13,855 nt of DNA from contig DAOWIP010000062.1 of NCBI GenBank assembly GCA_030640865.1, forward strand, positions 1 through 13,855, read 5' to 3'. Shown here piece after piece: positions 7,217 through 13,681 of the stretch (position 1 is the stretch's first letter; every line of letters starts with the position of its first letter). The notes beneath the pieces were generated by a model, which was given only the letters and a program-made list of their open reading frames with translations, had not been told where the DNA came from and did no database searches. The position numbers and the translations under genes were made by a program. This DNA comes from Sedimentisphaerales bacterium (lineage in GTDB: Bacteria; Planctomycetota; Phycisphaerae; Sedimentisphaerales; SM23-30).

Positions 7217-7239
7217 TGTATCGCAGCCGTCTCGGCAGC
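7217..7239 (+). repeat. Palindromic repeat (copy 2) upstream of leuS
   Basis: The same 23-base unit as at 495-517 with two differences: TGTATC, then GCAGCCG-TCT-CGGCAGC. The change in the right arm places an A-A mismatch in the stem. A small ACACC...GGTGT inverted repeat overlaps its left side. It lies 45 bases before the leuS start, much as copy 1 lies 36 bases before gnd. Confidence 0.5.
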
Positions 7240-7284
7240 ATTGGTGTACTGAACCGCAAAATGTATCAATCGGAATAATGAATT

Positions 7285-10086
7285 ATGACTGAAACGCGAC
7301 CGAATAATTACGATTTTTCCACTATCGAAAAGAATTGGCAACAATATTGGCAAACCAACAAAACATTTGCTGTTACAGAAAACCCGGACAAACCCAAGTA
7401 TTACGTGCTTGATATGTTCCCCTACCCTTCCGGCGACGGCCTGCACGTTGGACACCCGGAAGGTTATACGGCGAGCGACATCGTTGCCCGGTATAAACGT
7501 ATGAAGGGTTTTAATGTCCTGCATCCGATGGGTTATGATGCCTTTGGTCTGCCGGCTGAACAATACGCCGTCAAAACGGGTACTCATCCGCGTATCACCA
7601 CCGAAAATAATGTCAACAAAATCCGTAGTCAGATCAAACAGCTCGGTTTCAGTTACGATTGGGACCGCGAAGTCAACACTACCGATCCGGGTTATTACAA
7701 ATGGACTCAGTGGATTTTCCTGAAATTATTTAACAGCTATTATGACCACGTCGAAAACCGTGCCATGCCTATCGACGATCTCGTTCGTCGGCTCGAGTCG
7801 GGCGAACTGGTGGTAACATTTGACAATAGGTATCTTGAGGTGCCGGTATCGGGCGCTATGGCGGCTATCGGTGGTATTGATGTCGGCGCTCGCAAGTGGC
7901 ACGAACTGACAGCGCAAGAACAAAGGGACTCCCTGTCTGAATATCGTTTGGCTTATCAGGCCGAGGTAGCTGTCAACTGGTGCCCGGAATTAGGGACCGT
8001 ATTGGCCAATGAGGAGGTAATCGGGGGCGTCAGTGAACGCGGCGAACATCCGGTTATTCGCAAGCCTATGCGTCAGTGGATGCTACGCATTACCGCCTAC
8101 GCCGAACGACTACTGTCGGACCTTGAGGGGCTGGACTGGTCCAACGGGATAAAAAAATTACAACAGGACTGGGTCGGCAAAAGTGTCGGTGCCGACGTCG
8201 ATTTTACCGTAGTGGGTTATGACGAGACAATCCGTGTTTTCACCACGCGGCCCGACACGCTTTTCGGCGCGACTTATATGGTATTGGCACCGGAGCATCC
8301 GCTGGTGGATGTGATTGTAACTTCTGAGAAAAAAAGCGAAATAGATAAGTATCGTGAGGAGGCCGCCCGCAAGAGCGACCTCGACCGTACCGATCTGGCA
8401 AAGGAGAAAACCGGTGTCTTCACCGGCGCATACGCGATCAATCCGGTGAACGATAAAAAGATACCGATATGGATCAGCGATTACGTACTTATCAGCTACG
8501 GCACCGGCGCTATAATGGCCGTCCCGGCCCATGATACTCGCGACTTCGAGTTCGCCAAAAAATTCAACCTGTCGATTACTGCAGTTGTGGAACCGCCTCT
8601 GGCCTGGCTGCGTGAGCAGGCAATAAATCGTGGCTTCGATCAGGGATACGCTCAAGACCACCACGCCGCCGATTTGCTTAACAGACTCTCACAAGCCGCC
8701 GATGAAAACGTTTTCCCTGACGAGCTTATATTAGAGTTATATAATTCATATAAGAATAACCCCGGAATATTCGCTGATGCTTTTACCAACTTGGGCGCCG
8801 CGATCAATTCGGGTGATTTCAACGGCCAGCCTACAGAAGAGTTCCAAAAAAACATCACTGTCTGGCTTCAGGAAAATGGACTCGGTAAGGCGTCAATTAA
8901 CTATAAGTTGCGTGACTGGCTTTTCAGTCGTCAGCGATACTGGGGCGAGCCGTTTCCTATCGTGCATCTCGAAGACGGCTCGATAGTGGCGTTGGACGAA
9001 AGCGAACTGCCTTTGACCCTGCCGGAAGTGGAGAGCTATAAACCTGCCGGCAGCGGCGAATCGCCACTGGCCAATATCGACGATTGGCTCAACGTTACTT
9101 ACCGGGGTCAAAAGGGCCGGCGTGAAACCAACACGATGCCCCAGTGGGCCGGTAGCTGCTGGTATTACCTGCGTTATATCGACGCCCTCAACGAGCAGGC
9201 GCCCTTTGACAAGGAAAAGGAAAAATACTGGATGCCGGTCGATCTGTACGTTGGCGGAGCAGAGCATGCCGTTCTGCACCTGCTATACGCGCGTTTCTGG
9301 CACAAGCTGCTTTACGACCTCGGCTGGGTCAGTACGAAAGAACCGTTCCAAAAATTAGTTAATCAGGGCATGATACTCGGCAACGATGGCCAGAAGATGA
9401 GCAAGAGCCGCGGTAATGTCGTCAATCCCGACGCGGTAATTGAACGGTACGGCGCCGATTCAATGCGGCTGTACGAAATGTTTATGGGCCCGCTCGACGC
9501 CGTTAAGCCCTGGAATACGCAGGGTGTCGAGGGAGTGTATCGTTTTCTACAAAAGGTCTGGCGGCTGATTGTCGGCGATGACGGTAATCTACAGTCTGCC
9601 GTTGTGGCGGATCCGGCGCAGGATGAATCCTTACGCCTGTTACACAAGACCATCAAAAAAGTTACAAATGACATAGAGAATATGGCTTTTAACACCGCCA
9701 TTTCTCAGATGATGATATTCGTCAATGAATACTCACGTCTGCCGCGGATAAGTAAAAAAGCTATGGAGTCATTTGTGATTTTACTATCGCCTTTCGCTCC
9801 GCATATTGCCGAGGAACTTTGGCAGCGGTTGGGTCATAGCGGCACAATAACATATCAGCCCTGGCCCGAATTTGACGAGGGCCTTACCAAAGACCCGGAG
9901 GTGGAGTTGGCTATACAGGTCAACGGTAAGGTCCGAGATCGGCTGACCTTTTCCGCTGATGCCGACGAAGAGACTATCAAAGAAAAAGCTCTGGCCTGCG
10001 AGCGGGTTCAGGAACTGCTCGAAGGCAAAAGTGTGCGCAAGGTTATCGTCATTAAAAACCGCCTGGTCAATATAGTTATCGGTTGA
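7285..10086 (+). CDS. leuS: Leucyl-tRNA synthetase (long form)
   Basis: 933 residues; class I synthetase charging tRNA-Leu. The HIGH-type motif is HVGHP (54-58) in [18 protein letters not shown], and KMSKS is at 704-708 in QKMSKSRGN. The CP1 editing domain appears intact: [10 protein letters not shown] (320-329) and [11 protein letters not shown] (from 413). [15 protein letters not shown] followed by [28 protein letters not shown] marks a zinc-domain region without the CxxC pairs of the E. coli enzyme. At 933 residues it exceeds the common length of about 860; extra residues lie near 150-220 and at about 433-490 (a helical, D/N-rich insert). The first resembles the long LeuRS form known from Bacteroidetes. 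The C-terminal [13 protein letters not shown] is typical. The Shine-Dalgarno is weak. There is no obvious terminator after the stop. Confidence 0.98.
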   Translation: MTETRPNNYDFSTIEKNWQQYWQTNKTFAVTENPDKPKYYVLDMFPYPSGDGLHVGHPEGYTASDIVARYKRMKGFNVLHPMGYDAFGLPAEQYAVKTGTHPRITTENNVNKIRSQIKQLGFSYDWDREVNTTDPGYYKWTQWIFLKLFNSYYDHVENRAMPIDDLVRRLESGELVVTFDNRYLEVPVSGAMAAIGGIDVGARKWHELTAQEQRDSLSEYRLAYQAEVAVNWCPELGTVLANEEVIGGVSERGEHPVIRKPMRQWMLRITAYAERLLSDLEGLDWSNGIKKLQQDWVGKSVGADVDFTVVGYDETIRVFTTRPDTLFGATYMVLAPEHPLVDVIVTSEKKSEIDKYREEAARKSDLDRTDLAKEKTGVFTGAYAINPVNDKKIPIWISDYVLISYGTGAIMAVPAHDTRDFEFAKKFNLSITAVVEPPLAWLREQAINRGFDQGYAQDHHAADLLNRLSQAADENVFPDELILELYNSYKNNPGIFADAFTNLGAAINSGDFNGQPTEEFQKNITVWLQENGLGKASINYKLRDWLFSRQRYWGEPFPIVHLEDGSIVALDESELPLTLPEVESYKPAGSGESPLANIDDWLNVTYRGQKGRRETNTMPQWAGSCWYYLRYIDALNEQAPFDKEKEKYWMPVDLYVGGAEHAVLHLLYARFWHKLLYDLGWVSTKEPFQKLVNQGMILGNDGQKMSKSRGNVVNPDAVIERYGADSMRLYEMFMGPLDAVKPWNTQGVEGVYRFLQKVWRLIVGDDGNLQSAVVADPAQDESLRLLHKTIKKVTNDIENMAFNTAISQMMIFVNEYSRLPRISKKAMESFVILLSPFAPHIAEELWQRLGHSGTITYQPWPEFDEGLTKDPEVELAIQVNGKVRDRLTFSADADEETIKEKALACERVQELLEGKSVRKVIVIKNRLVNIVIG

Positions 10087-10124
10087 GTTTTTTCCGGTTG
10101 AAAATCAGCAGAATAAAACGCGCA

Positions 10125-10171
10125 TAAGTTCTTATTTTTCATTCCGGAAAATTGATGTAAGTTCTTATTTT
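10125..10171. repeat. Two 14-bp direct repeats around a palindrome
   Basis: TAAGTTCTTATTTT occurs exactly at 10125-10138 and 10158-10171, 33 bases apart. The first ten bases of each, TAAG-TT-CTTA, are an inverted repeat. Between them sits the perfect palindrome TTCCGGAA (10142-10149), with 7- and 8-base gaps. The near-symmetric layout resembles an operator array, but no gene starts close by and nothing shows function. Confidence 0.45.
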
Positions 10172-10573
10172 GCGTAGAAAATCGAATTTCAACTTTTGTC
10201 AATTAATGCCCGAATTTGGCTCAAAAACCATTTGTTTGGTTAAAAAATCAGAGGCGGCGAAAAAATGAGCGTAAAAAATTAACAGTTTTCGACAGTTCCG
10301 GCCGTAATCCGGCAAAATACCAACCGTTTTTGAGCATAATCAAAATTCGCAAAAAAACGTCGAAACACCCAATGCCAAAAGCCGAAAAGTCGGTAAAAAT
10401 GAACCGCACATTTCGCGGATTTCGCAAAAAAGAAAGTTGTGAGAAAGAGAGAATCGTGAACCACGAAATATCTTGCCATAGGCAAATTCGCCTTTGGCGA
10501 ACACGAAAAAAAAGAAGAAGACAGAAGAAAATTTAAACAGAAGATAACGAAGGCAGCGAAGAAGAAAAAAAGG
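10172..10573. other. A-rich, low-complexity intergenic spacer
   Basis: No credible gene. A 106-codon frame exists at 10216-10536, but its Lys/Arg-rich product follows from A-rich DNA. Two adjacent perfect mini-hairpins are present: TTGCC-ATA-GGCAA (10473-10485) and TTCGCC-TTT-GGCGAA (10487-10501). After them comes a nearly pure purine tract (about 10504-10573) rich in GAAGA and ACAGAAGATA. ACAGAAGATA also appears in both R1 copies (2156-2165 and 13586-13595), and GTTGTGAGAAAGA is shared with 13574-13586, so this spacer contains eroded pieces of the same repeat stock. Confidence 0.5.
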
Positions 10574-10576
10574 TTT

Positions 10577-10659
10577 GCCTGCCCCCTTTAATTGACCAAA
10601 TTAATATTATAGAGAGACAGAAATTCTGCCAACACCTAAATCAAAAGCCTGACCCCTTT
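10577..10659. repeat. GCCTG(C/A)CCCCTTT direct repeats
   Basis: GCCTGCCCCCTTT (10577-10589) and GCCTGACCCCTTT (10647-10659) differ at one base. Read on the other strand they give AAAGGGGTCAGGC, a motif I associate with REP-type sequences mobilised by Y1 (IS200-like) transposases. No transposase is present. They lie next to the outer end of the cassette array. Confidence 0.4.
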
Positions 10660-10695
10660 TCTTCCTTTTCTCCTATTTTTCATAATATCATCCCA

Positions 10696-10770
10696 CACAT
10701 AACGTTAACATCACCCGCTTTTGAAGCGGCGAAGCCGCGGAAAAGGTTGGGTGGATGAAATTGTTATATG
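10696..10770 (-). other. attC-like recombination site, distal cassette
   Basis: Read on the minus strand: R'' box CATATAAC (10770-10763), spacer, L'' CATCCACCC, a 32-base centre containing the hairpin GCGGC-TTC-GCCGC, L' GGGTGATG, spacer, R' GTTATGTG (10703-10696). CATC-C-ACCC pairs with GGGTGATG, leaving one unpaired base, matching the extrahelical base that defines attC strand choice. The expected crossover is between G (10703) and TT. R'' is the exact complement of the cassette's first bases (TTATATG at 11197-11191), the hallmark of a real integron cassette. The site begins 12 bases after the membrane-protein gene's stop. Length is 75 bases. Confidence 0.85.
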
Positions 10771-10782
10771 AAAACATTTTTA

Positions 10783-11193
10783 TCACCACTGATTTATCAG
10801 GGCTAAAACCCAAAAAACTATTGTCATCAATACAAAAAATTGTATAGCCCACTTGGCTGGCCGAAGTCGAAAACGTGGATAATCAGGCAGACTTGTGTAT
10901 TGTTCGAACTCAATTTCTCCTTCAAGCTTTACAGCTCTTTTAAAGCAATGAGTCCACATATATAAAGCACTTTGTATTTTTATTGCAAAAAGAACACTTA
11001 GACCCAAAGCAAAAAGCTTTGCGCCCAGATCTTCATAAAAGCCTGCCCGAATGTCCGAACCGAACACTAAAGTAGCTACTGCGCCATTTATTGCCACAAG
11101 TACAGCCAACAAGGTTACCTGATGATTCCCATAGTGACGCATGTTGTTACTACAATCTAAATATTCTTGAATTTTGTTTTGCATATTGATCAT
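10783..11193 (-). CDS. Cassette-borne three-helix membrane protein, unknown function
   Basis: 136 residues, no recognised family. Three hydrophobic segments are predicted by eye: about 26-45 (VTLLAVLVAINGAVATLVFG), 57-80 (LGAKLFALGLSVLFAIKIQS) and 113-133 (AIQFFVLMTIVFWVLALI). A short polar N-terminus and a charged loop with EGEIEFEQYTSLPDYPRFRLRPAK lie between or before them. There is no signal peptidase site. The ATG at 11193 lies inside the cassette's own core site, four bases past the crossover; ATG 11184 (MQNKIQEY) is an alternative. Neither has a Shine-Dalgarno, so translation may rely on upstream transcription through the array. Small membrane proteins are common integron cargo, and some act in phage defence or toxin systems. 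That is context, not evidence for this protein. Confidence 0.75.
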   Translation of the reverse strand: MINMQNKIQEYLDCSNNMRHYGNHQVTLLAVLVAINGAVATLVFGSDIRAGFYEDLGAKLFALGLSVLFAIKIQSALYMWTHCFKRAVKLEGEIEFEQYTSLPDYPRFRLRPAKWAIQFFVLMTIVFWVLALINQW

Positions 11194-11246
11194 ATAACGA
11201 CAAAATCAGCCGCCATTAGCGGTCGGCTGGATTTACTTGTTATGAG
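11191..11246 (-). other. attC-like recombination site, proximal cassette
   Basis: On the minus strand: CTCATAAC (R'', 11246-11239), AAGTA, AATCCAGCCG (L''), a short centre, CGGCTGATT (L'), TTGTC, GTTATATG (R', 11198-11191). AATC-C-AGCCG pairs with CGGCT-GATT leaving one unpaired C on this strand (G on the other), at the same place as in the distal site. R'' is the exact complement of the cassette's opening bases TTATGAG (12150-12144). The site overlaps the last codons of the upstream gene (THNK-stop) and the first codon of the next. Length is 56 bases, within the usual attC range. Confidence 0.87.
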
Positions 11247-12141
11247 TTTTTATAATCCCTGTTGAATAGCGTTTACTAAGGTTTATGAGTTTTCTGTTTC
11301 GCTTTTGCAGGCTCACTCGAACATCATCCCAATCCAATAGCAACGGTATAGATGCAATCTGTTTATGACCATCCCGTTTACATGCACTTAGCCCTACTAA
11401 ACTATCGCTGTATTTTTCCAAATATCTTCGGTGAGCATCTTCGATCAGTTTTCGGCTACAACCCGTAGACTCGGCAATCATATTCCGAGCAGAATCGTGA
11501 ACACGACTTATTGATTCAATATAGCTCCTCGTTGCTGCTTTGAGATATACTTTATCATCCATCTCAGCTAAGACACTCTTTTTCATCTTCTTATCTTCTT
11601 CAAGGTAAGAGCGTTGGGAGGCAAGTTCTATTGAATATTCCATCAAACCGTCATCCTCCAATGATGTCCAACGACTGCTTTGTTGAGTCCAATGCACCGG
11701 AATACCTCGGTGTTGGACGTAATTCCTCAAAGCCTCCATAAATCGATAGTATTGGTTTTCGTCATACTCTTTCGAAAAAAGCCTTTTTACATCATCTTTG
11801 GTATTTAGGTTATCATCTAAACATTCTGTGACATTCTGATTCAATTGATCTACGTATAATCGAACAGCAGTAAGCAGGTTTACCAACTTAACATTTAAAC
11901 CAAGACGAACCTTGAAAAAATCTGAGTAGTCAAGATGCTCACGAATCATATATTTGGTCGTGGCATTCAGCATTTCTTGTTCAAAGTCTAAATAGTTCGA
12001 AATGACGATTTCATACTTTTCTTCTATTTCGAGAGCATTTGATAGAGTGTTTCGAGCCTTTTGAAGCTCAAAGTACTCTGACTCTGAAATTTCAATTTCA
12101 GGAACATTTCCCAGTACGGCTTTACTAATTATGTATTTCAT
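11233..12141 (-). CDS. Cassette-borne protein with HEPN-type RNxxxH motif
   Basis: 302 residues, not confidently assigned to a named family. It is mostly helical and polar, with no signal peptide or membrane helix. In YYRFMEALRNYVQHRGIPVHW the stretch R139-N-Y-V-Q-H144 fits the HEPN ribonuclease signature (Arg, polar residue, three residues, His), seated on a predicted helix as in HEPN proteins. A second charged region (RNMIAESTGCSRKLIEDAHRRYLEKY, about 219-244) may be a separate helical module. HEPN proteins often act as RNases in toxin-antitoxin and anti-phage systems, so that role is inferred only. Its last codons form the R'' box of the attC-like site. The ATG lies 9 bases after the predicted transcription start, so the mRNA would be nearly leaderless. 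No partner antitoxin is visible in the cassette. Confidence 0.75.
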   Translation of the reverse strand: MKYIISKAVLGNVPEIEISESEYFELQKARNTLSNALEIEEKYEIVISNYLDFEQEMLNATTKYMIREHLDYSDFFKVRLGLNVKLVNLLTAVRLYVDQLNQNVTECLDDNLNTKDDVKRLFSKEYDENQYYRFMEALRNYVQHRGIPVHWTQQSSRWTSLEDDGLMEYSIELASQRSYLEEDKKMKKSVLAEMDDKVYLKAATRSYIESISRVHDSARNMIAESTGCSRKLIEDAHRRYLEKYSDSLVGLSACKRDGHKQIASIPLLLDWDDVRVSLQKRNRKLINLSKRYSTGIIKTHNK

Positions 12142-12143
12142 GA

Positions 12144-12161
12144 CTCATAACAAGTTATTAT
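12144..12161 (-). other. attI-like simple site at upstream cassette boundary
   Basis: The plus strand reads CTCATAAC-AA-GTTATTAT: two inverted core boxes separated by only two bases, as in the L-R simple site of attI, with the G|TT crossover on the minus strand at 12151/12150. A full attC is not convincingly present upstream (GATAAC at about 50 bases gives poor L arms). It could be a remnant attI, a worn attC, or a secondary target where the cassette inserted. Confidence 0.5.
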
Positions 12162-12184
12162 ATGTTTTTATCGTTAATATTCAA
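12157..12184 (-). promoter_or_regulatory. Predicted promoter reading into the cassettes
   Basis: On the minus strand TTGAAT (12184-12179), a 16-base spacer and a consensus TATAAT (12162-12157). The start of transcription would fall near 12150, almost exactly at the cassette boundary. Position and direction match an integron Pc promoter, but in classic integrons Pc lies in or near intI, which is absent here. Confidence 0.55.
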
Positions 12185-12238
12185 ATGTTATCAAAATTTT
12201 TTCAGTTGACAAGGAATTAAAGAGGAACTTAACTACCA

Positions 12239-12252
12239 CCGGCTAAAGCCGG
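12239..12252. repeat. CCGGCTAAAGCCGG palindrome
   Basis: A perfect inverted repeat (CCGGCT-AA-AGCCGG) with a GGGGC continuation. This is a common REP-type intergenic palindrome in this kind of genome. It lies between the cassette promoter and the next repeat hairpin. Confidence 0.5.
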
Positions 12253-12276
12253 GGGCGTAAATAGCGTATAAATGGT

Positions 12277-12334
12277 AAATAGGGGACAGTCACCTATTTA
12301 TGAAGGAAGGGGAAATAGGTGATTGTCCCTATTT
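12277..12334. repeat. Long REP hairpin (GGGGACAGTCACC family)
   Basis: The left arm AAATAGGGGACAGTCACC, ending TATTT (12277-12299), pairs with the right arm AAATAGGTGATTGTCCC, ending TATTT (12313-12334). The arms span 22-23 bases with one bulged G and one G-U/transition position, around a 13-base G/A-rich loop. AGGGGACAGTCACC is a motif I know from REP sequences associated with Y1 (RAYT) transposases. No such gene is present in the window. Confidence 0.7.
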
Positions 12335-12341
12335 TGAGTCC

Positions 12342-12378
12342 AAAAAAAAAGGTCGCCGTAAGTAATGTCACGACGACC
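12342..12378 (-). terminator. Intrinsic terminator, leftward
   Basis: On the minus strand GGTCGTCGT (12378-12370), a 10-base loop and ACGGCGACC (12359-12351) form a 9-position stem with one mismatch/wobble, immediately followed by nine T residues (12350-12342). It would end leftward transcription from the HTH-receiver gene, leaving a 3' UTR of about 150-180 bases. Confidence 0.75.
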
Positions 12379-12440
12379 CTGAGCTAATGGATCCCTGACG
12401 CCGCCCTTTATAGACGCTTTCGCGTCTGCCTCCAAGCGAT
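12379..12440. other. Structured segment between opposed terminators
   Basis: Contains the perfect hairpin AGACGC-TTTC-GCGTCT (12412-12427); on the minus strand its loop is GAAA, a stable GNRA tetraloop. A second GACGC (12397-12401, plus strand) can pair with the same GCGTC, giving mutually exclusive structures. I do not recognise a known RNA family. It may be part of the regulator's 3' UTR or of a small RNA. Confidence 0.3.
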
Positions 12441-12487
12441 GCCGGGCCTAAACAGTCAATTTATAGCAAATTTGTCCTGGCTTTTTT
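12441..12487 (+). terminator. Terminator-like structure, rightward
   Basis: GCCGGG (12441-12446) pairs with CCTGGC (12476-12481, one G-U), with inner support from CAATTT/AAATTTG, then six T residues (12482-12487). There is no rightward gene to its left closer than leuS, so if real it belongs to an unannotated rightward RNA or to read-through control. Confidence 0.45.
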
Positions 12488-12525
12488 CTTTCTTTTCCTC
12501 TTCGTTTTCTTTTGTTTTATTTTCT

Positions 12526-13104
12526 CTAATGAACAATAGACAGGCTCTCATCAACACACTGGATAAGCTGTTGAATATCGAATGGCTTACACAAATAGTC
12601 GTCAAAACCCTGTTGGAGAAGGGCTTGGCCTTCCCCTTCGGTCAGGGCTGAAGTAATTGCGATAATACGGGTACTCTGCAGTTCCGAGGTCTCCCGGATA
12701 ACATGACAAATCCGCTGCGGGTTGATATCTTCCAGCATAATATCCATAAAAATGACATGAGGATGGAACTGTTCAGCGATTAACCCCGCGTCAAACCCGC
12801 ACTCAGCAGTTCTGACTTCGTAGCGACCGTCTTTTTCCAACGCTTCTTTTATCAGGTTATTTCTTTCCTCTTCATTATCGACCAGTAGCACCCGCATAGT
12901 GCCTCCGTCCAGTCCGTTCAGGGGAATCCCGTGCGCTCGCATAAAACGCACAAGTTGCGAAAGAGGAATTCGTCGATCTTTACTGCCCGGTATGCGATAA
13001 CCGCGCAACTGGCCCGAATCAAACCATTTCGATACGGTCCGCGGTGCGACGTTACAGATTTTCGCTACTTGTCCGGTCGTTAATACGTCTTTTTTCTTTT
13101 CCAT
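12526..13104 (-). CDS. Excisionase-type HTH fused to response-regulator receiver domain
   Basis: 192 residues with the receiver at the C-terminus. Residues 7-61 form a MerR/excisionase-like DNA-binding domain (LTTGQVAKICNVAPRTVSKWFDSGQL ... RIPLSQLVRFMRAHGIPL). Residues 71-190 are a receiver: D76 and N77 in LLVDNEEE (N replaces the second acidic residue), phosphoacceptor D121 in VIFMDIML, T151/S152 in IAITSA and K173 in CKPF. This domain order is the reverse of most response regulators and is common in planctomycetes. It is likely a transcriptional regulator tuned by phosphorylation, but no histidine kinase is adjacent. GGTGAG just before the ATG is a weak ribosome site. A minus-strand TATAAT at 13134-13129 could be its -10. 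A leftward terminator lies about 150 bases downstream. Confidence 0.9.
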   Translation of the reverse strand: MEKKKDVLTTGQVAKICNVAPRTVSKWFDSGQLRGYRIPGSKDRRIPLSQLVRFMRAHGIPLNGLDGGTMRVLLVDNEEERNNLIKEALEKDGRYEVRTAECGFDAGLIAEQFHPHVIFMDIMLEDINPQRICHVIRETSELQSTRIIAITSALTEGEGQALLQQGFDDYLCKPFDIQQLIQCVDESLSIVH

Positions 13105-13377
13105 AGCTCACCGTTTCGATTCAGGCTGATTATAACCCGAATTTTTTGCCCCAAAAAGTTTTCTGCCCCAATTTGAGTTTTCAGTCCCTCAAATACTTTT
13201 CTCCTTCCACAAAATACGACGTCAAATCACAATTTTTATTTCGATTCAACACTACATATCTCGGTTGTTCCGAACGTCAAATTAACAGGATAAATCCCTC
13301 TTTTATTGACGATATCGTTAAAAGTCCGAAAAACGAATAAAAACTCGCGTTCCTGCCTCAATAATCAGGACATATTG
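13105..13377. other. Intergenic region upstream of the HTH-receiver gene
   Basis: A/T-rich with no credible gene; a 64-codon frame at 13146-13340 lacks a ribosome site and recognisable features. It holds a possible -10 TATAAT for the regulator (minus strand, 13134-13129), the direct repeat TGCCCCAA at 13147-13154 and 13167-13174, and a small TCCTG...CAGGA hairpin near 13351-13370. Confidence 0.4.
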
Positions 13378-13516
13378 AACTTTTGACGCCGGCGTTTTTT
13401 ATCAAAACAATATTCAGCATCCGATAACTCTAAACGGACAATGCCTTACAATTTCTCTATAAGATTATTAGCCTTGCCGGCGGAAAAGGCAAATTAGACA
13501 CCAGTATCAAAAGTTC
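13378..13516. repeat. Inverted arms bracketing about 100 bp next to R1 copy B
   Basis: The left arm GAACTTTTGACGCCGGCGTT (13378-13397) faces the right arm ending TCAAAAGTTC (to 13516). Ten bases are identical and the next ten differ only by transitions. The left arm is closer to the R1 copy A terminus (2070-2090), in inverted orientation, than to its local partner. This looks like a small element with terminal inverted repeats, or two head-to-head repeat fragments. Confidence 0.45.
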
Positions 13517-13665
13517 AGTTCAACCGTGATGTCAGGCTGGGATCGCAATAAATAAGTTGTGAGTTGTGGGTGGTGAGTTGTGAGAAAGACAGAAGATATA
13601 CCCAATGGGTATCATTCAGGATCGTACTAATGCTCGGTCGGCACTGTTGGCGGAGACATCAAAAA
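13498..13665. repeat. Dispersed repeat R1, copy B
   Basis: The second copy of the 2070-2229 element in the same orientation, with the extra GTGAGTTGT-like unit inside its GTG-rich stretch. The opening inverted repeat of copy A (TTGACGC...GCGTCAA) is here degraded to ACACCAGTATCAA. R2 does not follow; the copy runs into REP sequences instead. Confidence 0.7.
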
Positions 13666-13681
13666 AAAGGTATTATTCCGC

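Larger units (their letters stand above)
10703..12150 (-). mobile_element. Two-cassette integron array without integrase (CALIN)
   Basis: Two consecutive leftward cassettes are defined by G|TT crossover points. The upstream one is 12150-11198 (953 bp, HEPN-motif protein) and the downstream one is 11197-10703 (495 bp, membrane protein). Each has one gene followed by an attC-like site, both in the same orientation, and cassette starts and ends obey the core/inverse-core complementarity rule in both cases. Base composition is more A/T-rich than gnd or leuS, consistent with acquisition. No IntI gene lies in the window: the next upstream gene is an HTH-receiver regulator. Further cassettes beyond 10696 are not visible; the complement of its R' core (GTTATGTG on the plus strand) is not found to the left. 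Confidence 0.8.

Noticed and set aside
7171..7587. 138-codon leftward frame overlapping the leuS start
   Set aside because: A shadow of the conserved LeuRS N-terminus including the HIGH region.
7285..10086. Extra LeuRS segments as a novel domain insertion
   Set aside because: Length and at least the first insert resemble known long-form LeuRS; catalytic and editing motifs are normal.
10216..10536. 106-codon Lys/Arg-rich frame after leuS
   Set aside because: Composition reflects A-rich DNA; no ribosome site, no domain, and it crosses several small hairpins.
12439..12651. 70-codon rightward frame starting in the rightward terminator
   Set aside because: It runs through the terminator poly-T (Phe/Ser-rich) and then antisense to the well-supported receiver domain.
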